64,000 nucleotides of DNA. Origin: Nocardiopsis sinuspersici (GTDB lineage: Bacteria; Actinomycetota; Actinomycetes; Streptosporangiales; Streptosporangiaceae). Shown in pieces: positions 42,001-49,796 of the stretch. Each line of letters starts with the position of its first letter. The stretch's first letter is position 1. Location: assembly GCA_008638415.1 (NCBI GenBank), contig VWVT01000002.1:523251-587250 (forward strand), written 5' to 3'. The notes under the pieces were generated by a model, which saw nothing but the letters and a program-made list of their open reading frames with translations, was not told the origin of the DNA and did no database searches. A program made the position numbers and the translations under genes.

Positions 42001-43604
42001 CCGCGACGTCCGGGGGCGGCGACGGAGAGCACGCCGTGGCCCCGCCCGGGACACCGGCGGCCGGAGAGCACCCGGACACGGGGAGCACCGACCCGACGGC
42101 GGCCCAGGAGCAGGCCACCTGGGAGGGCGTCCGGGTCATCGGCCCCGCCGAGAGGACCGGATCCGGTACCCGCGGCGGCGGACGCCACGCCAGGAGTGCG
42201 CCGGATCCCACCGCGCCCACCGAGCCGACCGCGCATGAGGGGGTTCCGGACGTCGGCTTCGCCAAGGAGACGTGGTTCAGCACCTGGACCGACCAGATCC
42301 GGAGCACGGGCGCGCACGCGGCACAGACGGCCGGCGAGGCGCACCTCCCGCACCCGGGACGGTCGGCTCCGGTGGAGGGCGGGACCTGGACCGGCCCCCA
42401 GGAGGAGCAGGCCCGCGACACGGCCCCCACCGGGACACGAGCGGTCGACCACGGCCACGTCCCGCGTCCCGGGTACCCGGATCCGGCGGAGAACGGGCAC
42501 CAGGAGGGTGCCCGGGCCCCCGGTACGGGCGAAGCGGACGTCGAGGACGGTGGAACGCACGTTCCACGCGCGGGCCACACCGTTCCGGACACGTATCCCG
42601 TCGCCCCGGCGGCGGGCGGGGAGAGGGAGGGTGTCCGGATCCTGGGCCCCACCGCGGCGGCCGGAACCGGATCCCGGACCAACGGAGACCACGCCGCGCA
42701 CCGCACGCCCCGGCCCGCGGGTCCTGGTGCGGAGACCGGCTCCGCGGCCCCGGCCGGGGCCGCGGACGGCGGAGGGCGCGCTACCGGGCCCGGAGACCAC
42801 GCTCCGGAAGCGGCCGGAAACGTCGACGGGCCGGTCGGCGACAGGCCGGTCGGCGACGGCCATTCCCGGCCGGAGGCCGCGGACGGCGGCCGGACCCTCG
42901 CGGCGCTGACCCTGGGCTCGGGCACCCACCACGTCCTGGCGGTGACGGTGGCGGGCGACCAGGCGGTGGTGGGCACCTCCGTGCGGGTGACCGCGGCCCC
43001 GCCGGTGCGGGACCTGCACGCGGAGCGCTTCGACACCTCGGTCCGCCTGGGATGGACCTGGCCCGACGACGCCGCCGCGGCACTGGTCGCCTGGCGCCCC
43101 GAGGCCCCCGGCGCCGAGCCCTGGATCGGCGGCGAGCTGCGCTGCACCCGTCTCCAGTACGCCTGCGACGGCGGCTTCGAGGCGCCCATGAGCCCGGACT
43201 CGGTGCGGGTGAACGTGCGCGCCGTCGTCCCCTTCGAGGGCGGGGAGGCGGTGAGCGCCCCGACGGGCGTCACCGTGCCCGGCCGTGCGGTGCTCGACTA
43301 CCGCGTGGAGGCGGCCGGGCTGCTGCGGCGGGACCGGCTGGTCCACGTGTTCGCCGAGGAGGACTGCGACATGCCCGAGGTCTCCGTGGTGTACGCCGAG
43401 GGCCCGGTCCAGCCGCACTCCGCCGCGCAGGGACTCGTGCTGGCCGTCTTCCCCGCCCAGCACCTGGCGGCGGGCGAGTGGGTCTCGGTGCGCGTGCGGC
43501 CGCCCCGGGGAACGGGCGAGGGCTGGCTGATGTGCTTCCCGTCGGACGAGGAGGACCGGAGGGTCCGGCTGCGCCAGCCCCCGGTGCGGGAACTGAGGTG
43601 GTGA
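39069..43604 (+). CDS. Giant fibronectin-III protein with repetitive linker, first gene of the GAP1/GTPase operon
   Basis: The 1,511-residue protein has no signal peptide. Residues 1-390 are mostly helical ('RRSLKKVLADLIADHERMEG', then a TPR-like 'QAQEAAADLPEEHDLHARL'). Residues about 400-640 contain three fibronectin-III-like modules ('SVVVTWQPSPSLAGTVTYRV', 'YHYRIRAIYVTSNG', 'VRDLSVRPDGGTDFVASW'). Residues about 647-1,285 are a Gly/Thr/Pro/Ala-rich disordered linker with four copies of an E-G-V-R-(I/V)-(L/I)-G-P motif near residues 840, 968, 1018 and 1185. More FN3-like sequence ('VRDLHAERFDTSVRLGWTWP', about 1,310) and a Trp-ending beta domain close it. The last codon overlaps the next gene's GTG by 4 bases. 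It is probably a cytoplasmic scaffold for the GTPase partners (inference). Confidence 0.8.
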   Translation: MPWDAQDRTRYEDEVLVAARARGLPADLFTRYGIGPRLERRLRADPTAFTEHVAEVCAYWRALQGRRRSLKKVLADLIADHERMEGEGSLTHAHFHRVRCETARRALAEWAGIAGNLTTTLLDRDALRSMIAPVGVAEADAERVLLDHGVRVVDRLPELPDAPPVRAFRALRENLRVRGVAFSPMVVFGEQRLACGFTVLDGFRLLDGTALDKVALDEAAQRVRLEATTDGRAAAENVLEILRAEDDSALRESLVLWEIVSDLRERPESLTESGLVRHWVHRGLVEEEAMLLAAAVRHSGPRTDPVVRAERDVRDLLVDNQLRQAQEAAADLPEEHDLHARLRVRVRQVEELTGEADRALRAGDREEAARALAAAVDVAADDEVLAARLGEVEPLPPRGVEARVDGRSVVVTWQPSPSLAGTVTYRVTRRTGRDGSAREVPVGELSGTEITDTGAPVGSEARYTVVAVRGGRGVSEAVSTPPVMIAPEVSSLRVCAGEREVSGSWEAPVEAVRVEVLRGEGAPPRGAGDGVRVETDGTGFRDTGVRTDVEYHYRIRAIYVTSNGHARGSAGLVRRASPGPCPAPVRDLSVRPDGGTDFVASWTSPPRGRVVLRVGAEPPEWPPGTVVGPDDLDSYGREVEQRPVTGDAEETAGATGTAGTGEIAGAARVAGTTGTVGTDRVAGAGGITGGATAAGSAGTVRDTGVTGIGGAIEGDRAARAPGTGPVGAGGATGAAGFAGASGATRATGPTEVSSGTRIPGTAWDTNTHQVPDTDRAAGTTWIPDAAQASGTADAVETGTSNGGPGSTAPAPGTGDAVPAPATGVTGFARAEVPGPVTHEEREGVRILGPADKAEVAVRNSQAHAFGAPGSRPGDPAPGASGASNAPGVPSATSTPGTSGAPDSPGIPGTSGGSDATITPGIPNTPGASGTSNTPGVPDAPGIPGPMDTTNTLDDPGTLGVPEPASDGEREGVRVIGPAATSGGGDGEHAVAPPGTPAAGEHPDTGSTDPTAAQEQATWEGVRVIGPAERTGSGTRGGGRHARSAPDPTAPTEPTAHEGVPDVGFAKETWFSTWTDQIRSTGAHAAQTAGEAHLPHPGRSAPVEGGTWTGPQEEQARDTAPTGTRAVDHGHVPRPGYPDPAENGHQEGARAPGTGEADVEDGGTHVPRAGHTVPDTYPVAPAAGGEREGVRILGPTAAAGTGSRTNGDHAAHRTPRPAGPGAETGSAAPAGAADGGGRATGPGDHAPEAAGNVDGPVGDRPVGDGHSRPEAADGGRTLAALTLGSGTHHVLAVTVAGDQAVVGTSVRVTAAPPVRDLHAERFDTSVRLGWTWPDDAAAALVAWRPEAPGAEPWIGGELRCTRLQYACDGGFEAPMSPDSVRVNVRAVVPFEGGEAVSAPTGVTVPGRAVLDYRVEAAGLLRRDRLVHVFAEEDCDMPEVSVVYAEGPVQPHSAAQGLVLAVFPAQHLAAGEWVSVRVRPPRGTGEGWLMCFPSDEEDRRVRLRQPPVRELRW

Positions 43605-44812
43605 GGACCCTGGACGCTCTGCGCTCGCTGATCCCCGTGGACGGCCGCCGCCTGGTGTGCCCCTACTGCTACTCGCGGTTCACCGAACGGCACATCCGCT
43701 TCCGGTGCACCGGGCGTCCCGGACCCGACGGACGGGTGTGCGCCCCGGTGGAGGACACCGCGATCCGCGCCCACCTGGGGCGGCGCGAGAGGCTGCCCCC
43801 GGTGTTCGAGGCCGACGGGCGGCGCGCCAGGGCGGTGTGCCCGGAGTGCGCGGCGGCCACCGGCAGGCAGGTGTGCGCCACCTGCCACGCCCAGCTGCCG
43901 GTGAACTTCGGCCGCATCCGCAGCCGGATGATCGCCCTGGTGGGGGCGCGCGACGCGGGCAAGACCGTGTTCATGACGGTGCTCATCCACGAGCTGATGA
44001 ACCGGGTGGGCTCCCGCTTCGACGCCTCGGTGGGCGGCTCGGACGACCACACCCGGTACCGCTTCCACTCCGACTACGAGACCCCGCTGTACGAGGAGGC
44101 GCGGCTGCTCGGCGCCACCCGGCGCACGGGGGTGACCCGCGAACCGCTGGTGTTCCGGTTCACCACCAAACGCCGGGGGCTGTCCGGCGGGCGCCCGCAG
44201 CACACGCTGCTGTCGTTCTTCGACACCGCCGGGGAGGACCTGACCTCCGCGGCGAGCGTGGAGGCGAACCTGCGCTACCTCAACAACGCCGACGGGATCA
44301 TCCTGCTGCTGGACCCGCTCCAGATGGAGGGCGCCCGGCGGCTGGTCCCGGCGGGAACGCGGATGCCCGCGCCGGGCAGGGTGGAGAACCGGCCGCTGGA
44401 CATGCTGGGACGGGTCACCGACCTGCTGATGAGCCGGCCCGGGTCGGCCAACCGGCTGATCCGGGTCCCCATGGCGGTGTGCCTGACCAAGATCGACGCT
44501 CTGCACGGCGAACTGGACGAGGGGTCGCCGCTGCACCGGCCCCAGCCGGGCACGCCGTTCTTCGACGAGTCCGACAGCCAGGACGTGCACGCCCAGATCC
44601 AGCAGCTCCTGCACCGGTGGGACGGCGGCGGTGTGGACGGCCACGTGCGCAACCACTACCGCAACGCCCGCTACTTCGGGGTGTCGGCGCTGGGCGGCGT
44701 TCCCGACGAGGGCAACCGGGTGCGCGGAGGGGTGCGCCCCTACCGGGTGGCCGACCCGTTCCTGTGGATGCTCAGCGAGTTCGGGGTCATCCCCTCGCGC
44801 GACGGGGCCTGA
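43601..44812 (+). CDS. Zinc-ribbon GTPase-like protein (double-GTPase/DO-GTPase type), soluble
   Basis: The 403-residue protein starts at GTG 43601 in a GTGA overlap with the upstream stop. The first 100 residues have two zinc ribbons, 'CPYCYSRF' with 'RFRC', and 'CPECAAATGRQVCATCHAQ'. The P-loop 'ALVGARDAGKTVFMTVLIHE' lies near residue 115. 'LLSFFDTAGEDLTS' near 208 matches the G3 motif of TRAFAC GTPases, and 'CLTKIDAL' near 296 matches G4, so the nucleotide site looks complete and GTP-specific. There is no membrane helix. The mix of zinc ribbons and a divergent GTPase fold fits families described computationally as DO-GTPases, associated with GAP1 proteins. It should act as the regulated switch of the operon. 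Confidence 0.82.
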   Translation: MRTLDALRSLIPVDGRRLVCPYCYSRFTERHIRFRCTGRPGPDGRVCAPVEDTAIRAHLGRRERLPPVFEADGRRARAVCPECAAATGRQVCATCHAQLPVNFGRIRSRMIALVGARDAGKTVFMTVLIHELMNRVGSRFDASVGGSDDHTRYRFHSDYETPLYEEARLLGATRRTGVTREPLVFRFTTKRRGLSGGRPQHTLLSFFDTAGEDLTSAASVEANLRYLNNADGIILLLDPLQMEGARRLVPAGTRMPAPGRVENRPLDMLGRVTDLLMSRPGSANRLIRVPMAVCLTKIDALHGELDEGSPLHRPQPGTPFFDESDSQDVHAQIQQLLHRWDGGGVDGHVRNHYRNARYFGVSALGGVPDEGNRVRGGVRPYRVADPFLWMLSEFGVIPSRDGA

Positions 44813-44910
44813 TCCCGACCCCGGGGTCCACCGGACGCCGAGCGGTTCCGACCGCGGCGGCCCGTCCGACGGCCCCCGTGAACGACCAGACCGACCAGAA
44901 GGACGTACCG

Positions 44911-47709
44911 ATGGGCTTCGCTCAGCTGTACTACACCTCGTGCGAACACGGCCTGTCCGGCTACGCCGGTTACCAGTTCAACGCGGCGACCCCCGGTGTG
45001 GACCCCCGGGTCCTGCGGGAGGTCGAGCGGTTCACCGTGTACGAGCCGCCGAGGTCGTGCCCGGCCGAGCGCGTGGACGACCACCCGGTCAACCTCTGCT
45101 ACTCGCCCGACGTGGGAGGGGTGCCGGTACTGAGCCGGGTGGTGTCCAGCGGGGACGACCCGTCGGGGCGGCCGGGCAACTACTTCGCGCACAGCCTGGT
45201 GGCCGCGGGTCCGAAGGAGTCGGGTCCGCTGCCCGCGGAGCTGTGGGAGGCCGACTTCTGGGCGGAGGCGCCGGTGGAGGGCCCCGGCCCGGCGGAGCTG
45301 TCGGAACTGTCGGAGACGGAGGTCGGCCCCGGCCCCCTGGACCGCGAGCGCACCGACGCGTGGATGCGGCGCTGGCCCCCGGAGGTGGTGGCGCGGCTGC
45401 TGCTCGCCGCCGACGACGCCGTGGACGGCGCACGCCCCCTGGTGCTGGTGGCCGACAGCGCGTCCGTGGCGCACTGGGTGGCGGCCCTGACCCACCTGCT
45501 GTCGCCGGAGCGGGCCCGCATGCTGTCGTTCGCGACCTACTGCGCGAACCCCGACGAGGCGTTCGTGCACGTCGTCGGTGTGCCGCCGGGGTCGGACACC
45601 GCGCTGTGGAAGGGCCGGTTCACGGTGCACGACCCGGAGTCCGGCTCCGTGGACGGCCTGCCCGAGCCCGGGACCCGGGCTTGGGCGGTGGCCGACCGGC
45701 TGGCCAGGCTGGGCACGTGCCGCGCCGCGGAGCTGTGGCGCCGGGCGCGTCCCTACGCCTCCGGGCGGGAGGGGCCGCTGGCCGACTGGCGGCCGGTGCT
45801 GGCCGCCGCGGCGCTGCTGGACGAGTGCGCCCCGTGCGGGAGGGACCTGAGGGCGGTGCGCGAGTGGTTGCCGGAGGCGGTGGGGTGGCTCGCCCAGGAC
45901 GACGCGGCCGCACTGGTCCACCGGATCCTGGACGCCGACGCCGCGTCGTTCGCGGGGGTCGCGGACGCTCGGGACGGGGCGGCCGGCGGGCCCTCCGGTG
46001 GGCCGGCCGGCGGCACGGTCAGCGGACCGGCGGACGGGGCACTGGTCGGAGCGGTGGACGGGTCGGCCACGAGGCCGTCCCGCGGGGCGTCCGGAGGGAT
46101 GTTCGCGGGGTCGGCGCGCGGAATGCCGGGAAGGCGGCGTGAGGGCGTGTCGGCCGGAGCGGTACCGGGCGGACCGTCGAACGGGGTGAGGCCCTGGTCC
46201 GGGATCCCGGTGGAGCCGGTGGGTCCGGCCGACACGGCCGGTACACCGGGCACGACCGGCGCGGCGGGAGCAGAGGGCACAGCGGGTACGGCGGGCGCGG
46301 CGGAACCGGCGGACACGTCCCTGGACCACGAGGCCCTGGCCGGGTTGCAGCGGGTGGCCCACCGCCTGGGCGGCGCGACCGGCGTGGTCGAGCGGCTCGA
46401 ACGCGTGATGGTGCGCCGTTCCCTGGACGACATCGCCGCGGGCAGGCCCGCCCCGCCGGTGGCGCCGATGCGGTCGGAATCGGTGCGCGGGGCGGCCCGG
46501 GACCGTGTCGCCGCGCTGCTGGACGGACGGCGGGGCGAGGTCTGCCCCGACCGGGCGGTGGAGCTGCTGCGCTGGGCGCGCGCGGGCGGGCTGGTGCCCC
46601 CCGCGGCGAGCCTGGAACGCTACGGCGGCGACGTCATCGCCCCCCTGCTGGCCGGCTCCCGCCTCCCCGATCCGGCGATACGCACCCTGATGGCCGCCCA
46701 CCCCGGGATGCGGCGGGGCGCGGCGGCGGGGCTGGCCGAACTTCCCCGCGACCGGTTGGCCGCCCTGGCGGCCGGGCCGGCGGGCGCCCTGTTCGCCGAC
46801 GACCGCGACGGGTCCAGTGCCCTCCTGCGAGAGCTGCGGCTCCTGGGCACCGACAACCGCACCGACCTTCCGGGGCTGCTGTCGTACGTGGTGTCCGTGC
46901 GCAGGGAGGGGCGGACGGCCGAGGCGCCCGGGCTCGCCGAGCACGACGTGGACGAGGACCTGCTCGCCGGGGTCTGGGGGCCGGACCACGATGCCCGGGC
47001 CGTCCTCCTGACCCTGCGCGTCCTGCGGCCCGGGGTCCTGGTGGCTCCGGATGTGGGCGGCTGGGTGGCCGAGGCGGTGACGTCCCCGCCCGAGGAGGGG
47101 AGGGAGCGGGCGTGGCGGGAGCTGGTGGACGAGGTGTCCCGGCACTGGCTGCGCACCCGGCTGCCGGAGTCCGGCCGGCGTGTGGTGGTGGAGTGGTCGC
47201 GGGTCCGTCCGGCCCTGGTCGCGCTGCGCGCGGCCGGGGACGACCGGGGCCCCGATCGGCTCGGCGCCGTGTACGGGAGCGTCCGGGACACCCATCCCGT
47301 GGTGGAGGAGGTCACCCGCAGGCTGGTGGTTCGCATGCTGCTGGGGTGGCGCCGGTGCGCGTCGCTGGCCGAGGCGCTGCGGGACTGTCCGGCGGAGGTG
47401 TTCGAGGCCTACTGTGACGCGGTGTCCCTCCGGTTGGCCGAGGAGCGGCCGGACACGGCGACGGCGGCGCTGGTGTACCTGACGGCCAGGCACGAGGCGC
47501 TGACCGGCCACGGGCGCTCCCGGTACCTGGACGCGTCGGTGCTCTCGATCGCCGTGGCCGGGTGGAGGAGGCGCCACGTGGCGCGGATGCGCAGGCAGTT
47601 GCCCCGGGAGTCGGGAGGCGGCTTCGACGAGTGGGCGCAGCGGCTGCGCGGACCCCGCGGACACGGGTTCTTCGGACTGGGCCCGTGGACCTGCGGGCGG
47701 CGGTCATGA
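44911..47709 (+). CDS. GAP1-family GTPase-associated protein (GAP1-N2 type)
   Basis: The 932-residue protein starts at ATG 44911 behind AAGGA. Its opening 'GFAQLYYTSCEHGLSGYAGY' followed by 'FNAATPGVDPRVLREVERFT', with 'YEPPRS' and 'GNYFAHSLVAAGP', is the hallmark of the GAP1-N2 domain. Residues about 150-345 form the middle domain ('WPPEVVARLLLAADDAVDG', 'HWVAALTHLLSPERARMLSF'). Residues about 353-470 are a Gly/Ala/Thr-rich insert, and the C-terminal 460 residues are helical repeats. GAP1 proteins have been proposed to regulate or sense partner GTPases; no biochemical role is proven. The 98-base gap to the preceding gene is the only long spacer in the operon. The stop overlaps the next ATG (ATGA). 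Confidence 0.88.
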   Translation: MGFAQLYYTSCEHGLSGYAGYQFNAATPGVDPRVLREVERFTVYEPPRSCPAERVDDHPVNLCYSPDVGGVPVLSRVVSSGDDPSGRPGNYFAHSLVAAGPKESGPLPAELWEADFWAEAPVEGPGPAELSELSETEVGPGPLDRERTDAWMRRWPPEVVARLLLAADDAVDGARPLVLVADSASVAHWVAALTHLLSPERARMLSFATYCANPDEAFVHVVGVPPGSDTALWKGRFTVHDPESGSVDGLPEPGTRAWAVADRLARLGTCRAAELWRRARPYASGREGPLADWRPVLAAAALLDECAPCGRDLRAVREWLPEAVGWLAQDDAAALVHRILDADAASFAGVADARDGAAGGPSGGPAGGTVSGPADGALVGAVDGSATRPSRGASGGMFAGSARGMPGRRREGVSAGAVPGGPSNGVRPWSGIPVEPVGPADTAGTPGTTGAAGAEGTAGTAGAAEPADTSLDHEALAGLQRVAHRLGGATGVVERLERVMVRRSLDDIAAGRPAPPVAPMRSESVRGAARDRVAALLDGRRGEVCPDRAVELLRWARAGGLVPPAASLERYGGDVIAPLLAGSRLPDPAIRTLMAAHPGMRRGAAAGLAELPRDRLAALAAGPAGALFADDRDGSSALLRELRLLGTDNRTDLPGLLSYVVSVRREGRTAEAPGLAEHDVDEDLLAGVWGPDHDARAVLLTLRVLRPGVLVAPDVGGWVAEAVTSPPEEGRERAWRELVDEVSRHWLRTRLPESGRRVVVEWSRVRPALVALRAAGDDRGPDRLGAVYGSVRDTHPVVEEVTRRLVVRMLLGWRRCASLAEALRDCPAEVFEAYCDAVSLRLAEERPDTATAALVYLTARHEALTGHGRSRYLDASVLSIAVAGWRRRHVARMRRQLPRESGGGFDEWAQRLRGPRGHGFFGLGPWTCGRRS

Positions 47710-49316
47710 GGCGGGCGGCGCCGGGACCGCGGAGCGACGACGGCGGCGTGCAACTCGGGGTGGCGCTGCTGGCGGCCGTCGGGGTGCTCCTGGCCCTGGT
47801 GGTCGTCTACCTGCTGCGGTGGTGGCTGATCGCGGGCCTGGTGAGCGCCGTCATCATCCTCGGGGGCGCCGCCGCCGTGGTCGGATGGTGCGTCCTGGTG
47901 TTCCTGTACCTGCGCCGCACGCACCGGGTGATGTTCGGCGGTGACCACCCGAGCGAACCGCTGCCCGGCAGCCAGGACGATCCCGCGCACCGGTCCTACC
48001 ACGGCGGTCCGGCCTGGTGGGACCTGCGCGCGGTGCTGGGCTGGTGCTGGGCCGTCGCGGCGCCGTGGAGCGTCCTCCTGCTGCCGCACCTGCTGGTCCA
48101 CGCCCTGGTGGTGGGCGCGTATCTGGCCGCGGCGTGGACGGCCGTCGGCGCGCTCCGGCTGGCGGACTCGGGGCTGCTGCTGGCCCGCCGGATCCGGATG
48201 GTGTGCCCGGGGTGCTTCCTGCGCCTGGGCTATCCGGCGTACCTGTGCACGCGGTGCGGTCGGCGGCACGGTTCCATCCGGCCCGGGGGGCGGGGGCTGT
48301 GGTGGCGGCGGTGCCTGTGCGGGGCCCGTCTGCCGACGCTGCTCCTACTGGGGTCGGCGGACCTGGACGCGCGGTGTCCGCACTGCGACCGGAGCCTGGA
48401 GCACCGGCCGGGCGAGGCCAGGGAGTTCGTGCTGCCGCTGTTCGGCGGGACTGGCGCGGGCAAGACGCGGCTGGTGACCGGGATGCACCTCGTGCTGGCA
48501 CAGGCGGCGCACAGGGCCCCGGAGGCGTACGTGGAGCCGGTGGGCGAGGAGGCGGTGCGGCGGCTGCGGGACTGCGAGCGGATGCTGTCGACGCGGACCC
48601 CGCCCACGCCCCCGGGACGCGAGGTGCGGGGGCTGACCGTGCGGGTGGGCGCGGGCGGCAGGACCCTGCTCATGCAGCTGTTCGACGCGGCGGGCGAGCG
48701 GTTCAACCGCTCGGTGACCGCCGAGGAGCTGGCCTACCTGGGCAAGGCGTCCACGTTCGTGCTTGCGGTGGACCCGCTGGGGATCGAGGCGGTGTGGCGC
48801 TCGCTGACCGCGCGGGAACGGTCCCGGCTGGCCGGGGACCGCTCGCACACCCGTGATCCGGAACTGGCGTACGGGGCGGTGCGCGACGAGATCCGGCGGC
48901 AGTACCGCATGCTGGGGCACGGCCGTCTGCCCGTGCGGCGCCGGAGCCGTCTGGCGGTGGTGGTCACGCGCGGCGACCTGGTGCGGGGGACGGCCGTCGC
49001 GCCCGACGGTGTGGGGCCCCGGGAGTGGGCGGAGCGGACCCTGGGCCTGGGAAACCTGCTGCGGGACGCGGAGGCCGACTTCGCGCAGACTCGGGTGTTC
49101 CTGACCTCGGCCGTCACCGACGGCTCGGGGCTGGCCGATCCCAGCCTCGGCGCCCTGCTGCGGTGGCTGCTGGCCGGGGAGGACGACGCGTTCACCGCGA
49201 TGCTGGCCGATCCCGAGCCCCCGGGGGGACAGGGGCCCCCGGACCTCCCGGGGCCTCCGGCCGACGCACCCCGGCCCGAGCGGCCGGAGTCGGAGTACAT
49301 GGAGGGAACCCGATGA
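47706..49316 (+). CDS. Membrane-bound zinc-ribbon GTPase-like protein
   Basis: The 536-residue protein starts at ATG 47706 (ATGA overlap). Four N-terminal membrane helices are visible ('LGVALLAAVGVLLALVVVYL', 'LVSAVIILGGAAAVVGWCVL', and a pair near 110-150). A multi-Cys zinc-ribbon region follows (residues about 168-232: 'CPGCF', 'CTRCGRRHG', 'CLCGARLP', 'CPHCDRS'). The nucleotide domain has Walker A 'LFGGTGAGKTRLVTGM' near residue 246, 'LMQLFDAAGERFNRS' in place of D-T-A-G, and 'VVVTRGDLV' at the G4 position, where T-R-G-D replaces T/N-K-x-D. It is a second, more divergent member of the same GTPase-like class as the 43601 gene, tethered to the membrane. The Pro-rich tail leads into an ATGA overlap with the last gene. 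Confidence 0.82.
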   Translation: MRRAAPGPRSDDGGVQLGVALLAAVGVLLALVVVYLLRWWLIAGLVSAVIILGGAAAVVGWCVLVFLYLRRTHRVMFGGDHPSEPLPGSQDDPAHRSYHGGPAWWDLRAVLGWCWAVAAPWSVLLLPHLLVHALVVGAYLAAAWTAVGALRLADSGLLLARRIRMVCPGCFLRLGYPAYLCTRCGRRHGSIRPGGRGLWWRRCLCGARLPTLLLLGSADLDARCPHCDRSLEHRPGEAREFVLPLFGGTGAGKTRLVTGMHLVLAQAAHRAPEAYVEPVGEEAVRRLRDCERMLSTRTPPTPPGREVRGLTVRVGAGGRTLLMQLFDAAGERFNRSVTAEELAYLGKASTFVLAVDPLGIEAVWRSLTARERSRLAGDRSHTRDPELAYGAVRDEIRRQYRMLGHGRLPVRRRSRLAVVVTRGDLVRGTAVAPDGVGPREWAERTLGLGNLLRDAEADFAQTRVFLTSAVTDGSGLADPSLGALLRWLLAGEDDAFTAMLADPEPPGGQGPPDLPGPPADAPRPERPESEYMEGTR

Positions 49317-49486
49317 CCTACCAGGGCCCCGAGCACCGCGCCGCCCGCCGGACCGTCGCCGTGGTGACCTACGTGCTCACGGTGGCGCTGACCGCGGCCG
49401 CGGTCGTCGCGCTGGTGTGGCTGGGCATGGCCGCCGTCCAGGGCGTGTGGGCCTACGCCCTCGCACGCATCGCCGAGGGCTCCTGA
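49313..49486 (+). CDS. 57-residue membrane peptide, last gene of the GAP1/GTPase operon
   Basis: A short frame starts at ATG 49313, overlapping the previous stop by 4 bases, and ends at 49486. After a basic N-terminus ('HRAARR') it has a long hydrophobic stretch ('VAVVTYVLTVALTAAAVVAL' continuing to 'VWLGMAAVQGVWAYAL'), enough for one or two helices. The translational coupling is the main evidence that it is real. It could be a membrane subunit of the GTPase complex or a small toxin-like effector; both are guesses. Confidence 0.65.
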   Translation: MTYQGPEHRAARRTVAVVTYVLTVALTAAAVVALVWLGMAAVQGVWAYALARIAEGS

Positions 49487-49690
49487 CCCTCCCCGGAGAA
49501 CGGCGCACCGCGGCGGCGGTCCCGGGTGTGCCCGGCGCACATCCGCCCCGCCATGCGACGGGCGGCACCCACCGGGCACGCTCCGGCGGAGAGCGGGTAC
49601 GCGTCCCTCCCCCGCCCTCCGCGGCCCCGGGCCCCTATCCTCGAACGCGCCTCGAATCATCCACGCCACGCAAAAACGGTTCACAACTAC

Positions 49691-49710
49691 ATGTAATTAA
49701 GTCGTTACAT
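49691..49710. promoter_or_regulatory. Inverted repeat in the promoter region of the CHRD/sortase genes
   Basis: ATGTAA (49691-49696) and TTACAT (49705-49710) are perfect 6-base arms 8 bases apart, within the AT-richest stretch (49670-49730) of the 310-base spacer after the GTPase operon. The position about 90 bases upstream of ATG 49797 suits an operator. No gene is seen in the spacer. Confidence 0.45.
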
Positions 49711-49796
49711 ACGGTTACTCACCTAGTGCGAAGGGGCATCTTTCCGGACAACTCCACGTCATCGGGACGGGGAGGATCCGCAGAGGAGCTCTCGCA

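Noticed and set aside
40032-43463. A 1,143-codon minus-strand frame opposite the FN3 gene
   Set aside because: It mirrors the repetitive linker; the plus strand has FN3 modules and overlapping start/stop coupling to the next gene, whereas the minus frame has no ribosome site or domain.
44813-44910. A separate promoter or small gene in the 98-base gap of the GTPase operon
   Set aside because: The gap is GC-rich, with no -10-like hexamer or frame with a ribosome site; it is more simply an untranslated spacer.
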